From NCBI RefSeq assembly GCF_900167075.1, contig NZ_FUWH01000013.1, positions 46,324-110,323 of the forward strand: a DNA stretch of 64,000 bases, in the 5' to 3' direction. Of this stretch, positions 25,879-35,431 are shown piece by piece (the first letter of the stretch is position 1; each line of letters opens with the position of its first letter). The DNA comes from Sediminibacterium ginsengisoli. Lineage in GTDB: Bacteria > Bacteroidota > Bacteroidia > Chitinophagales > Chitinophagaceae. A model generated the notes under the pieces. That model saw only the letters and a list, made by a program, of their open reading frames with translations, searched no databases and was not told the DNA's origin. The position numbers and the translations under genes were made by a program.

Positions 25879-26550
25879 TTAAGCCTGATCTTCAAGTATC
25901 TTTTCAGCCAGTAACAGGTCTACAGGTCTTGTGATCTTGATATTGGCATAGTCTCCTTCCACAAGATGAATGATATGCCCTGCGGCTTCCGCAACAGTTG
26001 CTTCATCTGTGAAGGCATCACTGTATTCCGTTTCAAATGCAGGCAATAAAATATCACTTAAAAAAGTCTGCGGGGTTTGTACGATCCTGACATGTTTCCT
26101 GTCTGCAACGCTGTTATGGCCATCCTGCTCAATGCGGATGCTGTCTGTAGCGGCAACTGCCGGTATTGCATTCCCACGGGCCATAGCCGTTTCACAGCAG
26201 CGCCGGATGAGTTCAGTACCTACAAGGCATCTCACCCCATCGTGCACCAGCACTACGGATGGTTCTTTTACCAGTTGCAGACCGTTTTTTACAGAATGAA
26301 AACGTGTGGCGCCGCCGGCTGTTATTTCGCAGCGATGTTCGGCTCCCAGCATTGCAATGATCTCCGCTCCGCGTTGCAGTTCCTGTTGCGGTAATACCAG
26401 TATCACGGAAAGATCTTCATACGCATTGAGAAAACGGTTCAGCGTGTGCCATAATACAGGCTTACCCTGCAGCAGCAGGAATTGCTTGGCCACATTACTG
26501 CCCATCCGCTGTCCTGACCCACCTGCCACGATAACTGCATATTTTCTCAT
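25879..26550 (-). CDS. ispD: 2-C-methyl-D-erythritol 4-phosphate cytidylyltransferase
   Basis: The product is 223 residues. It has the pyrophosphorylase-type 'VIVAGGSGQRMGSNVAKQFLLLQGKP' start (signature G-G-x-G-x-R), 'VVLVHDGVRCLV' as the HDA/D-equivalent metal site, and 'QTPQTFLSDIL' plus 'VEGDYANIKITRPVDL' at the C-terminus. It makes CDP-ME in the MEP isoprenoid pathway. It stands alone on the minus strand and ends at the palindromic terminator. Met at 26550 is the obvious start. Confidence 0.92.
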   Translation of the reverse strand: MRKYAVIVAGGSGQRMGSNVAKQFLLLQGKPVLWHTLNRFLNAYEDLSVILVLPQQELQRGAEIIAMLGAEHRCEITAGGATRFHSVKNGLQLVKEPSVVLVHDGVRCLVGTELIRRCCETAMARGNAIPAVAATDSIRIEQDGHNSVADRKHVRIVQTPQTFLSDILLPAFETEYSDAFTDEATVAEAAGHIIHLVEGDYANIKITRPVDLLLAEKILEDQA

Positions 26551-26565
26551 TAGCCTGGTTTAAAT

Positions 26566-26595
26566 AAAAAGGAGCTACAAAAGTAGCCCCTTTTC
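26566..26595 (-). terminator. Intrinsic terminator after the isoaspartyl peptidase gene
   Basis: The hairpin AAAAGGAGCTAC-AAAA-GTAGCCCCTTTT has one A-C mismatch and is flanked on the minus strand by a T-run. It sits 36 nt after the peptidase stop and 16 nt before ispD, so it also separates ispD from read-through. Confidence 0.75.
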
Positions 26596-26630
26596 TTTCT
26601 CTCATGTTGTTACTGTATTCAAAAAAACAT

Positions 26631-27578
26631 TTATCTGTAAATATACACATTATTTACTCCTTTATTATTCCTTACTCCCCGGTACATTCCTGCACTGTTC
26701 AGCACCATGGCTGCATTGCCTGCTGCATCCACGCCGATCATTCCGCCTTCCCCGCTCAGGCTTACCAGTTTTTCATTCACTACTTTTTCCATGGCTTCCT
26801 GGAGGCTGAGTCCTTTGTATTCCATGAGGCAGCTCACATCATAGGCAGCTACACAACGGATGAACATTTCACCATGACCGGTACAGCTGATGGCGCAGGT
26901 CTTGTTATTGGCATATGTACCACTTCCGATCACGGGACTGTCGCCGATGCGGCCGTATTTTTTATTGGTCATTCCACCGGTAGAAGTAGCGGCTGCAAGA
27001 TTTCCTTTACTGTCGCGCGCTACAGCCCCTACTGTACCGAACTTTTTATCCTTCAGCAGTTCTTCGAGATGATGGTGGGTATGATCGAGGGAATAATTAT
27101 CGGAGTCTCGGATCGCTTTCCACTGGTCGTAACGGAATTGCGAAAAGAAATATTCATCCGGCTCCAGTTTAACGCCCTGTTTGATCGCAAAATCATTGGC
27201 TCCCTTACCACTCAGGAAAACGTGGTTACTATTACGCATCACTTCTGTGGCGAGTTCTATCGGGTTGCGTACGTTGCGTACACCGGCCACAGCTCCCGCT
27301 GCAAGATCACTCCCATCCATGATCGCAGCATCCATCTCCTGCACACCTTTTTTGGTAAACACTGAACCGCGGCCTGCATTGAAAAGAACATTGTCTTCCA
27401 GCAGTACAAGTGCGGCCTTAACTGCATTCACAGCCGTGCCGCCCTGGTCAAGTACAGCATAGCTGACATCAAGTGCTTCCTGGAGACCTCGCTGGTAAGC
27501 GTTTTCCAGTTGCTCGGTCATGTCTTCCTTCAATATCGTTCCTGCTCCGCCGTGAATAACAATAGTGTAATCTGCCAT
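26631..27578 (-). CDS. Isoaspartyl peptidase / L-asparaginase (Ntn-hydrolase, IaaA type)
   Basis: The product is 315 residues. It starts 'TIVIHGGAGTI', has 'NAGRGSVFT' and 'EMDAAIMDG', and the autocleavage/nucleophile site 'FGTVGAVARDSKGNLAAATS' with Thr182, followed by 'GGMTNKKYGRIGDSPVIG'. The precursor splits before Thr182 into alpha and beta subunits. It hydrolyses beta-aspartyl dipeptides and asparagine. Length and motifs match EcAIII. There is no signal peptide, so it should be cytoplasmic. The 185-nt gap upstream to the kinase gene shows nothing I can name. Confidence 0.9.
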   Translation of the reverse strand: MADYTIVIHGGAGTILKEDMTEQLENAYQRGLQEALDVSYAVLDQGGTAVNAVKAALVLLEDNVLFNAGRGSVFTKKGVQEMDAAIMDGSDLAAGAVAGVRNVRNPIELATEVMRNSNHVFLSGKGANDFAIKQGVKLEPDEYFFSQFRYDQWKAIRDSDNYSLDHTHHHLEELLKDKKFGTVGAVARDSKGNLAAATSTGGMTNKKYGRIGDSPVIGSGTYANNKTCAISCTGHGEMFIRCVAAYDVSCLMEYKGLSLQEAMEKVVNEKLVSLSGEGGMIGVDAAGNAAMVLNSAGMYRGVRNNKGVNNVYIYR

Positions 27579-27764
27579 GTCTTCTGATCATCCTTTAGAT
27601 GGATCGAAGTTAAAATTTTACTTGACTGAGAAAATCGAATTAATCAGGATGAACGTTAGAGAAGGTCTAAGATTAATGGTGAAACGTTGGAGGTTATCAA
27701 CACCCGCAAAAATACAGTGCAGCTATGCGTGAAAAACAGGAATAGTGCACAACGAAAGGGTTAA

Positions 27765-28754
27765 CTACTGCAGCAGCATTTTACATTCCTGCAATAATTT
27801 TTCCCTGTCGATGGCGGCAGTTCCCACTTCTTCGCAGACGAGGCCGCCGGCGATATTGGCCATTTCTGCAGCCAGTTCCATGTCTTTTGTAACGGCATAG
27901 GTCAGGGAGGCCACGGCAATCACCGTATCGCCCGCACCGCTTACGTCTGCAATATTGCGGATATGGGTTGGAATGATCCGGCTCTGCTGCCCGTCCTGAA
28001 AATATACTCCTTTTTCAGAAAGTGTGATCAGCGATACGCGGTGATTCAGCTCCTGCTTCAGTGCAGCATGGATCTGTTTCAGGCTCGATTCATCGATGGC
28101 GGCTGGCGACAGGTTCAGGCCTTCTTTTACCTCTTTGAGGTTTGGTTTGAAAATATCAACATCCTTGAATGCAAGGAAGTTCTTTTTCTTGGGGTCTACT
28201 GCTGTTACCACGCCATAGGTTTTACAAAGGCTGATAATACCTTCTATCACAGCCGGTGTAAGAACCCCCTTATTATAATCTTCCAGTATGAGTACATCAG
28301 GACGATCTGTTTTGAAGAGCCGTTCCGTCATTTCGAGCAGCTTTGCCGCGATAGCGTCATTCACATCGCCTGTATCTTCCGCGTCCAGCCGCATCATCTG
28401 CTGGTTACGGCTCATTACCCTTGTTTTGTTGGTGGTGATGCGGTCCTCTGCTACAACAAAGTAATCCGTATTAATGCCGCTCGACCGCAGCAGCGCTGTC
28501 AGCGATTTACCATCTTCATCTTTCCCTATCACCGATATCAGCGTGGTAGCTGCACCGAGCGATGCAGTATTCAATGCTACGTTTGCAGCTCCGCCTACAC
28601 GCAGTTCTTTCCTGTTGAGCGCTACCACCGGCACCGGCGCTTCCGGCGAAATCCGGTCTACATGGCCCCACCAGTAGGTATCCAGCATTACATCTCCTAC
28701 GATCACTACCTTGCTGCTACTGAAATCAGAAAAGAGCTGTTCAAAATCCATCAT
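27765..28754 (-). CDS. rfaE1: D-glycero-beta-D-manno-heptose-7-phosphate kinase
   Basis: The product is 329 residues of the PfkB/ribokinase family. 'VIVGDVMLDTYWWGHVDRIS' and 'PEAPVPVV' are the RfaE/HldE domain-I signature, 'VGGAANVALNTASLGA' binds sugar, and 'ADVSGAGDTVIAVASL' is the C-terminal PfkB motif with the catalytic Asp. It phosphorylates heptose-7-P for the LPS inner-core precursor. Domain II (the cytidylyltransferase of HldE) is absent, as in bacteria with separate genes. The start overlaps the end of the permease gene by 4 nt. Confidence 0.9.
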   Translation of the reverse strand: MMDFEQLFSDFSSSKVVIVGDVMLDTYWWGHVDRISPEAPVPVVALNRKELRVGGAANVALNTASLGAATTLISVIGKDEDGKSLTALLRSSGINTDYFVVAEDRITTNKTRVMSRNQQMMRLDAEDTGDVNDAIAAKLLEMTERLFKTDRPDVLILEDYNKGVLTPAVIEGIISLCKTYGVVTAVDPKKKNFLAFKDVDIFKPNLKEVKEGLNLSPAAIDESSLKQIHAALKQELNHRVSLITLSEKGVYFQDGQQSRIIPTHIRNIADVSGAGDTVIAVASLTYAVTKDMELAAEMANIAGGLVCEEVGTAAIDREKLLQECKMLLQ

Positions 28755-30172
28755 TCCGTTTTTTTCGAATTATTCACTGCAAGATAGTATAAAGGAATAC
28801 CAATTAATGTAATGATCAGTCCCGGCCAGGTAAAATTTGGTTTGTAAATGATCAGCAGTACGCAGAAACTGATCCCCATGAGCATGTAAATGGCAGGCAG
28901 TACCGGGTATCCGAATGCCTTGTACGGACGTTCGATCTCTGGCCTTTTCTTACGCAGGATGAAGATACCGGCGATCGTGAGCACGTAGAAGATCACCACG
29001 ATAAAGGAAACCATGTCCAGCAGGTCACCATATTTACCGCTGAGGCATAACAAAGAAGCTACCACGCACTGTGCCCATAAAGCCCATTCCGGTACGGCAT
29101 TCTTGTTCAGCTTGCCTGCATTTTTGAAAAACACACCATCCTGTGCCATCGTATAGTACACCCTTGCTCCTGCCAGGATCAGGCCGTTGTTGCAGCCGAA
29201 AGTAGAGATCATGATCATCACGGCGATCACGTAAGTACCGATATTACCAAAGATCATATTGGATGCCGATACTGCCACCCGGTCAGACGGCGCAAATGCG
29301 ATATCGTTCAGCGGCAGTACGCTCAGGTACATCAGGTTGGCCAGCACATAGATCACGGTTACGATCAGAGTACCGAGGAAAAGGCTGAGGCCGATGTTTT
29401 TCTTCGGGTTCTTGATCTCCCCGGCAATGAACGTTACATTGTTCCAGGCATCGCTGCTGAAGATAGAGCCTACCATGGATGCCGCAATAGCACCAAATAC
29501 TGCTACACCAAGTACAGGTGTGATATCTGTTGTTGAAATGATGTTCTTCATGCTCCAGGCATCGGTCCAGTTGGCATTCCACACTTCGCGTTTGGCTGCC
29601 AGCAGGAAGCCGAATACGATCAGCCCGAAAAGCGAAAGCAGTTTGGTCACTGTAAAAGTGCTCTGAATGGCTTTGCCGCCTTTTACGCCCTTGGTATTGA
29701 TATAGGTCAGAAATACGATGATAACGATCGACAGGAACTGTGCCGGGTATATTTTAAATGCCCCTACCGTAAAGAGAATATTCTCATCGGTCATTTCGAG
29801 CACGGGGAAGAAATAACCCGCAAATTTACTGAACGCCACTCCCACAGCCGCAATGGTTCCGGTCTGTATCACCGAGAAAAAGCTCCAGCCATAGAGGAAT
29901 GCTGTAAGCGGGTTATAGGATTCCTTCAGGTATACGTATTGTCCGCCTGCCTTAGGGAACATACCACTGAGTTCACCGTAACTCAATGCTGCCGTAAGGG
30001 TCATGAAACCTGTGAGCAGCCATACCACGATCAGCCAGCCGGCGCTGCCTACATTACGGGTGATATCTGCACTTACGATGAAGATACCCGAGCCGATCAT
30101 ACTTCCTGCTACGATCATGGTAGCATCGAACAGGCCCAGGGTAGGTTTAAAACCGTTAGAATTGGTACTCAT
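28751..30172 (-). CDS. APC-family amino-acid permease
   Basis: The product is 473 residues with about 12 membrane helices. The first helix 'ATMIVAGSMIGSGIFIVSA' carries the GSGIF substrate-binding motif of APC transporters (LAT/SteT-like). Others are 'FPKAGGQYVYLKESY' and the GEIKNPKKN-type loop at about 250. It probably exchanges or imports amino acids. Its ATG directly follows the T-tract of a terminator-like hairpin (30177-30202). Its stop overlaps the heptose-kinase start, so the two are translationally coupled although functionally unrelated. Confidence 0.88.
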   Translation of the reverse strand: MSTNSNGFKPTLGLFDATMIVAGSMIGSGIFIVSADITRNVGSAGWLIVVWLLTGFMTLTAALSYGELSGMFPKAGGQYVYLKESYNPLTAFLYGWSFFSVIQTGTIAAVGVAFSKFAGYFFPVLEMTDENILFTVGAFKIYPAQFLSIVIIVFLTYINTKGVKGGKAIQSTFTVTKLLSLFGLIVFGFLLAAKREVWNANWTDAWSMKNIISTTDITPVLGVAVFGAIAASMVGSIFSSDAWNNVTFIAGEIKNPKKNIGLSLFLGTLIVTVIYVLANLMYLSVLPLNDIAFAPSDRVAVSASNMIFGNIGTYVIAVMIMISTFGCNNGLILAGARVYYTMAQDGVFFKNAGKLNKNAVPEWALWAQCVVASLLCLSGKYGDLLDMVSFIVVIFYVLTIAGIFILRKKRPEIERPYKAFGYPVLPAIYMLMGISFCVLLIIYKPNFTWPGLIITLIGIPLYYLAVNNSKKTE

Positions 30173-30176
30173 AAAA

Positions 30177-30202
30177 AAATCCCGCTGTTTATAACGGGAT
30201 TT
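30177..30202 (-). terminator. Intrinsic terminator after the Skp-like gene, abutting the permease ATG
   Basis: The stem AAATCCCG/CGGGATTT with a 10-nt loop is followed on the minus strand by a run of T that ends exactly at the ATG of the permease (30172). It would end transcripts from the Skp-like gene about 70 nt after its stop. Confidence 0.75.
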
Positions 30203-30272
30203 GAAGATAATATAAAAAAGGTCAAAATATCAAGCCGGAAATGATGTCCCGGCAAATTGAAGTATTTAACCC

Positions 30273-30863
30273 CTATTTGGCTTTCTTATACTTTGCGTTC
30301 AGGCCTTTGATCACATCTTCGGTGATGTCGTAGGCTTTGTCTTTGTAGTATAACAGGTTCGACTGGTTAGAGAGGATAAATGCATAGCCTTTATCACGGT
30401 TATACTCTTCCAGGAAATCCTTGATCTTTTTCTGAACATCCTGGAGTTTGCGCATGCTTTCATCCTGCATTTCGTTGTTCAGCATTTGTTCCTTGCTTTG
30501 GAAAGTTCTGTCGAGCTGCTGCAGTTCCTGCTGTTTGCTGGCCAGTTCCGCCTGCGTCATGTTCTGTGCGTTGCGTTGTACCTCCTGGTATTTCTGCGCA
30601 AAAGTGTTCTTCATTTCATTGAGCTGCCTGGCGCTTGCCTGCTCTTTCAGCTGCAATGCTTCCCTGATCTCCTTGTAATGTTCAAACTGGTTTTCCAGTG
30701 AATCTATTTCAAAATAAGCGATCTTGAAATTTCCGCCGGGAACATCCTTAGTTGCGCCGGTTGCTGCCGGAGTTGTTTTTTTCGATGAAGAAAAATGCAG
30801 GTAGAATAAAACACCTATTGCTGCTGCAAGTACAATATTGAAACCGATCGAAAGATTTTTCAT
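30273..30863 (-). CDS. OmpH/Skp-family periplasmic chaperone
   Basis: The product is 196 residues. One N-terminal hydrophobic helix (about 5-25) acts as signal or anchor and is followed by a linker. 'FKIAYFEIDSLENQFEHYKE' is the usual Skp beta-strand start. A long charged, Gln-rich coiled coil follows (about 65-150), then 'YAFILSNQSNLLYYKDKAYDIT' (conserved C-terminal strand). Skp trimers hold unfolded outer-membrane proteins. TAAGTTTG at 30910-30917 (minus) fits a -7 element about 50 nt upstream, without a clear -33 box. Confidence 0.85.
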   Translation of the reverse strand: MKNLSIGFNIVLAAAIGVLFYLHFSSSKKTTPAATGATKDVPGGNFKIAYFEIDSLENQFEHYKEIREALQLKEQASARQLNEMKNTFAQKYQEVQRNAQNMTQAELASKQQELQQLDRTFQSKEQMLNNEMQDESMRKLQDVQKKIKDFLEEYNRDKGYAFILSNQSNLLYYKDKAYDITEDVIKGLNAKYKKAK

Positions 30864-30946
30864 AACCCTGGTTATTGAGATGAGTGAAACTATTTAAGGC
30901 GGCCGATAACAAACTTACCACAGATCGGCAGACCAGTGTGTTAAAA

Positions 30947-30974
30947 AAAGTAGGAAGTTTTCACTTCCTACTTT
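30947..30974 (-). terminator. rpoC intrinsic terminator
   Basis: An 11-bp perfect stem (AAAGTAGGAAG / CTTCCTACTTT) with a 6-nt loop is followed on the minus strand by seven T. It lies 42 nt after the rpoC stop. Confidence 0.92.
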
Positions 30975-31015
30975 ATGTTCTATTACTTTAACGGTTCTGA
31001 AACACCGTATCCGTG

Positions 31016-34000
31016 TTACTCGTCGTCGTCGAAGCTCATTGCTTCGCGGGTGCTGGACAATACTTCGTATTCTTCCTTGCTGCCCACGATCATGTTCTCG
31101 AACTCTTTCTGTCCTGAACCTGCAGGGATCAGGTGACCGGTGATCACATTCTCCTTCAGACCCAGCATTGCATCTGTTTTACCCTGGATAGCAGCCTGGC
31201 TCAGCACCTTGGTTGTTTCCTGGAACGATGCGGCAGAGATCCAGCTCTGAACACCCAGAGAAGCTTTGGTGATACCCAGCAGCACCGGTGTTGCCGTTGC
31301 CGGTTTGGCATCCCTTACTTCCACCAGTTTCTTATCGCTTCTGCGGAGGATAGAGTTTTCTTCTCTCAGTTCACGCAGGGTAATGATCTGACCTGGCTTC
31401 ATCTTGCTGCTTTCGCCTGCTTCTGTCACCACTTTCTTATCAAAGATCCTGTCGTTCTCTTCGATGAATTCAAACCTGTCTTCCAGGTCTTCCTCCAGGA
31501 ATTTGGTATCACCCGCATCCACGATCTCTACTTTCTTCATCATCTGGCGAACGATCACCTCAACGTGTTTGTCGTTGATCTTCACACCCTGTAAACGGTA
31601 TACTTCCTGGATCTCGTTCACAACGTACTCCTGTACGGCAAACGGTCCTTTGATAGCGAGGATATCCGCCGGTGCGATCTGACCATCGGAAAGCGGTGTA
31701 CCGGCTTTCACAAAGTCGCCATCCTGTACCAGGATCTGACGGGTCAGCGGAACCAGGTATTTCTTCACCATACCATCCCTTGATTCCACGATGATCTCGC
31801 GGTTACCACGTTTTACGTTTCCGAATGCTACCACACCATCGATCTCACAAACAATGGCAGGGTTACCCGGATTACGTGCTTCGAACAGTTCGGTTACACG
31901 TGGCAGACCTCCGGTGATATCCCTGAGTTTGCCCAGTACACGTGGTATTTTCACCAGTACCTGTCCTGCCTTCACCTCATCTCCTTCTTCAATTACGATG
32001 TGTGAACCTACAGGAAGGTTATATTGTTTTACTTCCTTACCGTCTACGATGATGGTAGGGATCTTGGTCTTATCCTTGGTTTCGATAACCACTTTCTCGC
32101 GGTGACCGGTTTGCTCATCGGCTTCATCACGGTAAGTGATACCATCCAGTACATTCTCGAAGCGGATCTTACCGTTCTGTTCTGCAACGATAACGTTGTT
32201 GAACGGATCCCATGTACAGATCACATCCCCTTTCTTCACCTGCTGGCCGTCTTTCACGTTCAGCGTAGCACCGTAAGGTACGTTATTGGTGATCATCAGG
32301 CGGTCGTTCTTCACGTCCATGATCCTTACCTCACCGGTACGGCCGATAACGATCTTGGCTTTTTCGCCTTCATTGTTCAGGGCTTCTACGGTACGCAGAC
32401 CATCGAACTGGATTGTACCGTCGAACTTCGCATTCAGGGTAGATTCTACCGATGCAGAGCCCGCAACACCACCCACGTGGAAGGTACGCAGTGTCAGCTG
32501 GGTACCAGGCTCACCGATCGACTGTGCTGCGATGATACCTACTGCATCACCACGCTGTGCCAGGTAGCCTGTTGCCAGGTTTTTACCATAACATTTTACA
32601 CACACACCACGTTTGCTTTCGCAGGTGAGTACAGAACGGATCTCAACGGTTTCGATGCCGGCTTCTTCGATTGCTTTCGCAACATCTGAAGAGATCTCTT
32701 CACCTGCATTGATGATCAGCTCATCCGTTACCGGGTGATAGATGTTATGCAGTGAAGTACGGCCTTCGATCCTGTCTGCTAATGGTTCGATAATATCTTC
32801 GTTGTCTTTTAATGCTGTTGTTGCATTACCGCGTAATGTTCCGCAATCTTCTTCAGAGATCACCACATCCTGAGATACGTCTACCAGACGACGGGTCAGG
32901 TAACCTGCATCCGCCGTTTTCAGGGCCGTATCCGCAAGACCCTTACGGGCACCGTGCGTAGAGATGAAGTAATCCAATACGTTCAGACCGCTCTTGAAGT
33001 TAGACAGGATCGGGTTTTCAATTACCTCGCTGCCTGAGCTTCCGCTCTTACGTGGTTTTGCCATCAGACCCCTGATACCTACCAGCTGTTTTACCTGTGT
33101 TTTACTACCACGGGCTCCGGAATCCAGCATCATGTAAACAGAGTTGAAGCCCTGTTTGTCGTTCTGCATTTCACGGATCAGTGTTTCGGTGATACGGGTA
33201 TCCACACGGCTCCAGATATCGATTACCTGGTTGTAACGCTCGTTGTTGGTGATGAGACCCATGTTATAGTTTTCCCATACCTCTTCCACTTCCACTTTCG
33301 CGCTCTCGAGCAGTTCATTACGCTGATCAGGAACGATCAGGTCATTCACGTTGAACGACAGACCACCGCGGAAGGCCATGCGGAATCCGAGTGTTTTGAT
33401 ATCGTCCAGGAATTTCGCCGTTTTAGGAACGTCTGTGATCTTGATGATGTCGCCGATGATCTCACGAAGGCTTTTCTTGGTGAGCAGCGCGTTCACATAT
33501 CCTACTTCGTGTGGTACGTGCTGGTTGAACAGTACGCGGCCTACGGTAGTATCGATCAGTTTTTTAACGATCTGGCCATTCACACGCACATTGGTTTTCA
33601 CTTTGATGTTGGCATGCAGGTCTACTGCTCCTTCATTGTAGGCGATCACCACTTCATCCATGCTGTAGAAAGCTTTTCCTTCACCCTTGATGATCTCATC
33701 ACCCATGGTTTTCTTACCCTTGGTGATGTAGTACAGACCGAGTACCATGTCCTGTGAAGGCAGGGTGATCGGCGTACCGTTCTGCGGGTTAAGGATGTTG
33801 TGCGAAGACAGCATCAGCAGCTGGGCTTCCAGGATAGCAGCATTGCTCAAAGGCACGTGCACCGCCATTTGGTCACCATCGAAATCGGCGTTGAATGATG
33901 AAGTTACGAGCGGGTGCAGCTGTATCGCTTTACCTTCCACCAGTTTAGGCTGGAATGCCTGGATCGACAGCCTGTGCAGCGTCGGGGCACGGTTCAGCAT

Positions 34001-35299
34001 TACAGGGTGTCCCTTCAGTATGTTTTCGAGGATATCCCAGATCACCGCTTCTTTGCGGTCTACCAGCTTTTTGGCTGATTTCACTGTTTTTACGATACCT
34101 CTTTCGATCAGTTTACGGATCACAAACGGTTTGAACAGTTCTGCCGCCATATCTTTCGGCAGACCGCATTCGTGGATCTTGAGTTCAGGACCTACAACGA
34201 TAACAGAACGACCGGAATAGTCTACACGTTTACCAAGGAGGTTCTGACGGAAACGACCCTGTTTACCTTTCAGTACATCAGAGAGTGATTTCAGTGCACG
34301 GCCGCCTTCTGCTTTCACAGCATTTGATTTACGGCTGTTATCGAACAGTGAATCGATCGCTTCCTGCAGCATCCTTTTTTCATTACGCAGGATCACTTCA
34401 GGCGCTTTGATCTCCAGCAGCCTTTTCAGACGGTTGTTACGGATGATCACACGACGGTAGAGGTCATTCAGGTCAGAAGACGCGAAACGACCACCATCCA
34501 ATGGCACCAGCGGACGAAGTTCCGGCGGAATAACAGGTATATACTGCATTACCATCCACTCAGGGCGGTTGGTGATACGGGTTCCTGCATCACGGAAAGA
34601 TTCAACCACGCTCAGGCGTTTCAGGGCGTCAGCTTTACGCTGCTGCGATGTTTCTGTTGCTGCTGCGTTTCTCAGCGAGAAGCTCAGGCCGTCCAGATCG
34701 ATACGCTCCAGTAACGCGTGAACCGCTTCAGCGCCCATTTTGGCGATGAACTTCTGCGGATCATCATCAGGCAGGTACTGGTTGTCTTTCGGAATATTAT
34801 CGAGGATATCCAGGTATTCTTCTTCGGTCAGCAGATCGCCCATGCTCAGGCTTTCCTTGATACCACCCTGGATCACTACATATCTTTCATAATAAATGAT
34901 CGTTTCCAGCTTTTTGGAGCTCATGCCCAGCAGGTAACCGATCTTGTTTGGCAGGCTTTTGAAGTACCAGATATGCACCACGGGCACCACCAGCTTGATG
35001 TGGCCCATGCGCTCACGGCGTACTTTCTTTTCTGTTACTTCCACACCGCAGCGGTCGCACACGATGCCTTTGTAACGGATACGCTTGTACTTACCACAGG
35101 CACATTCGTAATCCTTTACAGGACCGAATATCCTTTCACAGAACAAACCGTCGCGCTCCGGTTTGTAGGTACGGTAGTTAATTGTTTCAGGCTTCAGTAC
35201 TTCGCCAAAGCTTCTTTCCAGGATACTATCGGGAGAAGCCAGGCTGATAGTGATCTGGGAGAAGGTTGATCTTGGGCGATTGTCTTTTTTAATTGCCAT
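31016..35299 (-). CDS. rpoC: DNA-directed RNA polymerase subunit beta'
   Basis: The product is 1427 residues. It contains the N-terminal zinc-binding Cys set ('[19 protein letters not shown]'), the active-site loop '[12 protein letters not shown]' with the three Asp that hold catalytic Mg2+, the bridge-helix/trigger-loop region around '[19 protein letters not shown]', and the second zinc site '[13 protein letters not shown]'. The acidic C-terminus ends DDDE. It follows rpoB by 132 nt with a hairpin in the spacer, and ends at a strong terminator. Length is normal for Bacteroidota. Confidence 0.98.
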   Translation of the reverse strand: MAIKKDNRPRSTFSQITISLASPDSILERSFGEVLKPETINYRTYKPERDGLFCERIFGPVKDYECACGKYKRIRYKGIVCDRCGVEVTEKKVRRERMGHIKLVVPVVHIWYFKSLPNKIGYLLGMSSKKLETIIYYERYVVIQGGIKESLSMGDLLTEEEYLDILDNIPKDNQYLPDDDPQKFIAKMGAEAVHALLERIDLDGLSFSLRNAAATETSQQRKADALKRLSVVESFRDAGTRITNRPEWMVMQYIPVIPPELRPLVPLDGGRFASSDLNDLYRRVIIRNNRLKRLLEIKAPEVILRNEKRMLQEAIDSLFDNSRKSNAVKAEGGRALKSLSDVLKGKQGRFRQNLLGKRVDYSGRSVIVVGPELKIHECGLPKDMAAELFKPFVIRKLIERGIVKTVKSAKKLVDRKEAVIWDILENILKGHPVMLNRAPTLHRLSIQAFQPKLVEGKAIQLHPLVTSSFNADFDGDQMAVHVPLSNAAILEAQLLMLSSHNILNPQNGTPITLPSQDMVLGLYYITKGKKTMGDEIIKGEGKAFYSMDEVVIAYNEGAVDLHANIKVKTNVRVNGQIVKKLIDTTVGRVLFNQHVPHEVGYVNALLTKKSLREIIGDIIKITDVPKTAKFLDDIKTLGFRMAFRGGLSFNVNDLIVPDQRNELLESAKVEVEEVWENYNMGLITNNERYNQVIDIWSRVDTRITETLIREMQNDKQGFNSVYMMLDSGARGSKTQVKQLVGIRGLMAKPRKSGSSGSEVIENPILSNFKSGLNVLDYFISTHGARKGLADTALKTADAGYLTRRLVDVSQDVVISEEDCGTLRGNATTALKDNEDIIEPLADRIEGRTSLHNIYHPVTDELIINAGEEISSDVAKAIEEAGIETVEIRSVLTCESKRGVCVKCYGKNLATGYLAQRGDAVGIIAAQSIGEPGTQLTLRTFHVGGVAGSASVESTLNAKFDGTIQFDGLRTVEALNNEGEKAKIVIGRTGEVRIMDVKNDRLMITNNVPYGATLNVKDGQQVKKGDVICTWDPFNNVIVAEQNGKIRFENVLDGITYRDEADEQTGHREKVVIETKDKTKIPTIIVDGKEVKQYNLPVGSHIVIEEGDEVKAGQVLVKIPRVLGKLRDITGGLPRVTELFEARNPGNPAIVCEIDGVVAFGNVKRGNREIIVESRDGMVKKYLVPLTRQILVQDGDFVKAGTPLSDGQIAPADILAIKGPFAVQEYVVNEIQEVYRLQGVKINDKHVEVIVRQMMKKVEIVDAGDTKFLEEDLEDRFEFIEENDRIFDKKVVTEAGESSKMKPGQIITLRELREENSILRRSDKKLVEVRDAKPATATPVLLGITKASLGVQSWISAASFQETTKVLSQAAIQGKTDAMLGLKENVITGHLIPAGSGQKEFENMIVGSKEEYEVLSSTREAMSFDDDE

Positions 35300-35380
35300 A
35301 TTACTGTTGTGAATTTGTATTTTTTGATATTATCCCCAACTAACTGGGGACGGTTCCGTTACACCATCCGGGAATGAGCC

Positions 35381-35414
35381 GCGGACCATCAGCAGTTACT
35401 GCCCGATGGTCCGC
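35381..35414 (-). other. Stem-loop in the rpoB-rpoC spacer
   Basis: A perfect 10-bp inverted repeat (GCGGACCATC / GATGGTCCGC) with a 14-nt loop lies just after the rpoB stop. No T-tract follows, so it is more likely an mRNA processing or stability element than a terminator. Confidence 0.55.
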
Positions 35415-35431
35415 GTTCATCTGCCGGACGA

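Noticed and set aside
27963..28787. A 274-codon plus-strand frame opposite the heptose-kinase gene
   Set aside because: The minus strand carries an unmistakable PfkB kinase; the opposite product is rich in Cys/His/Tyr with no domain.
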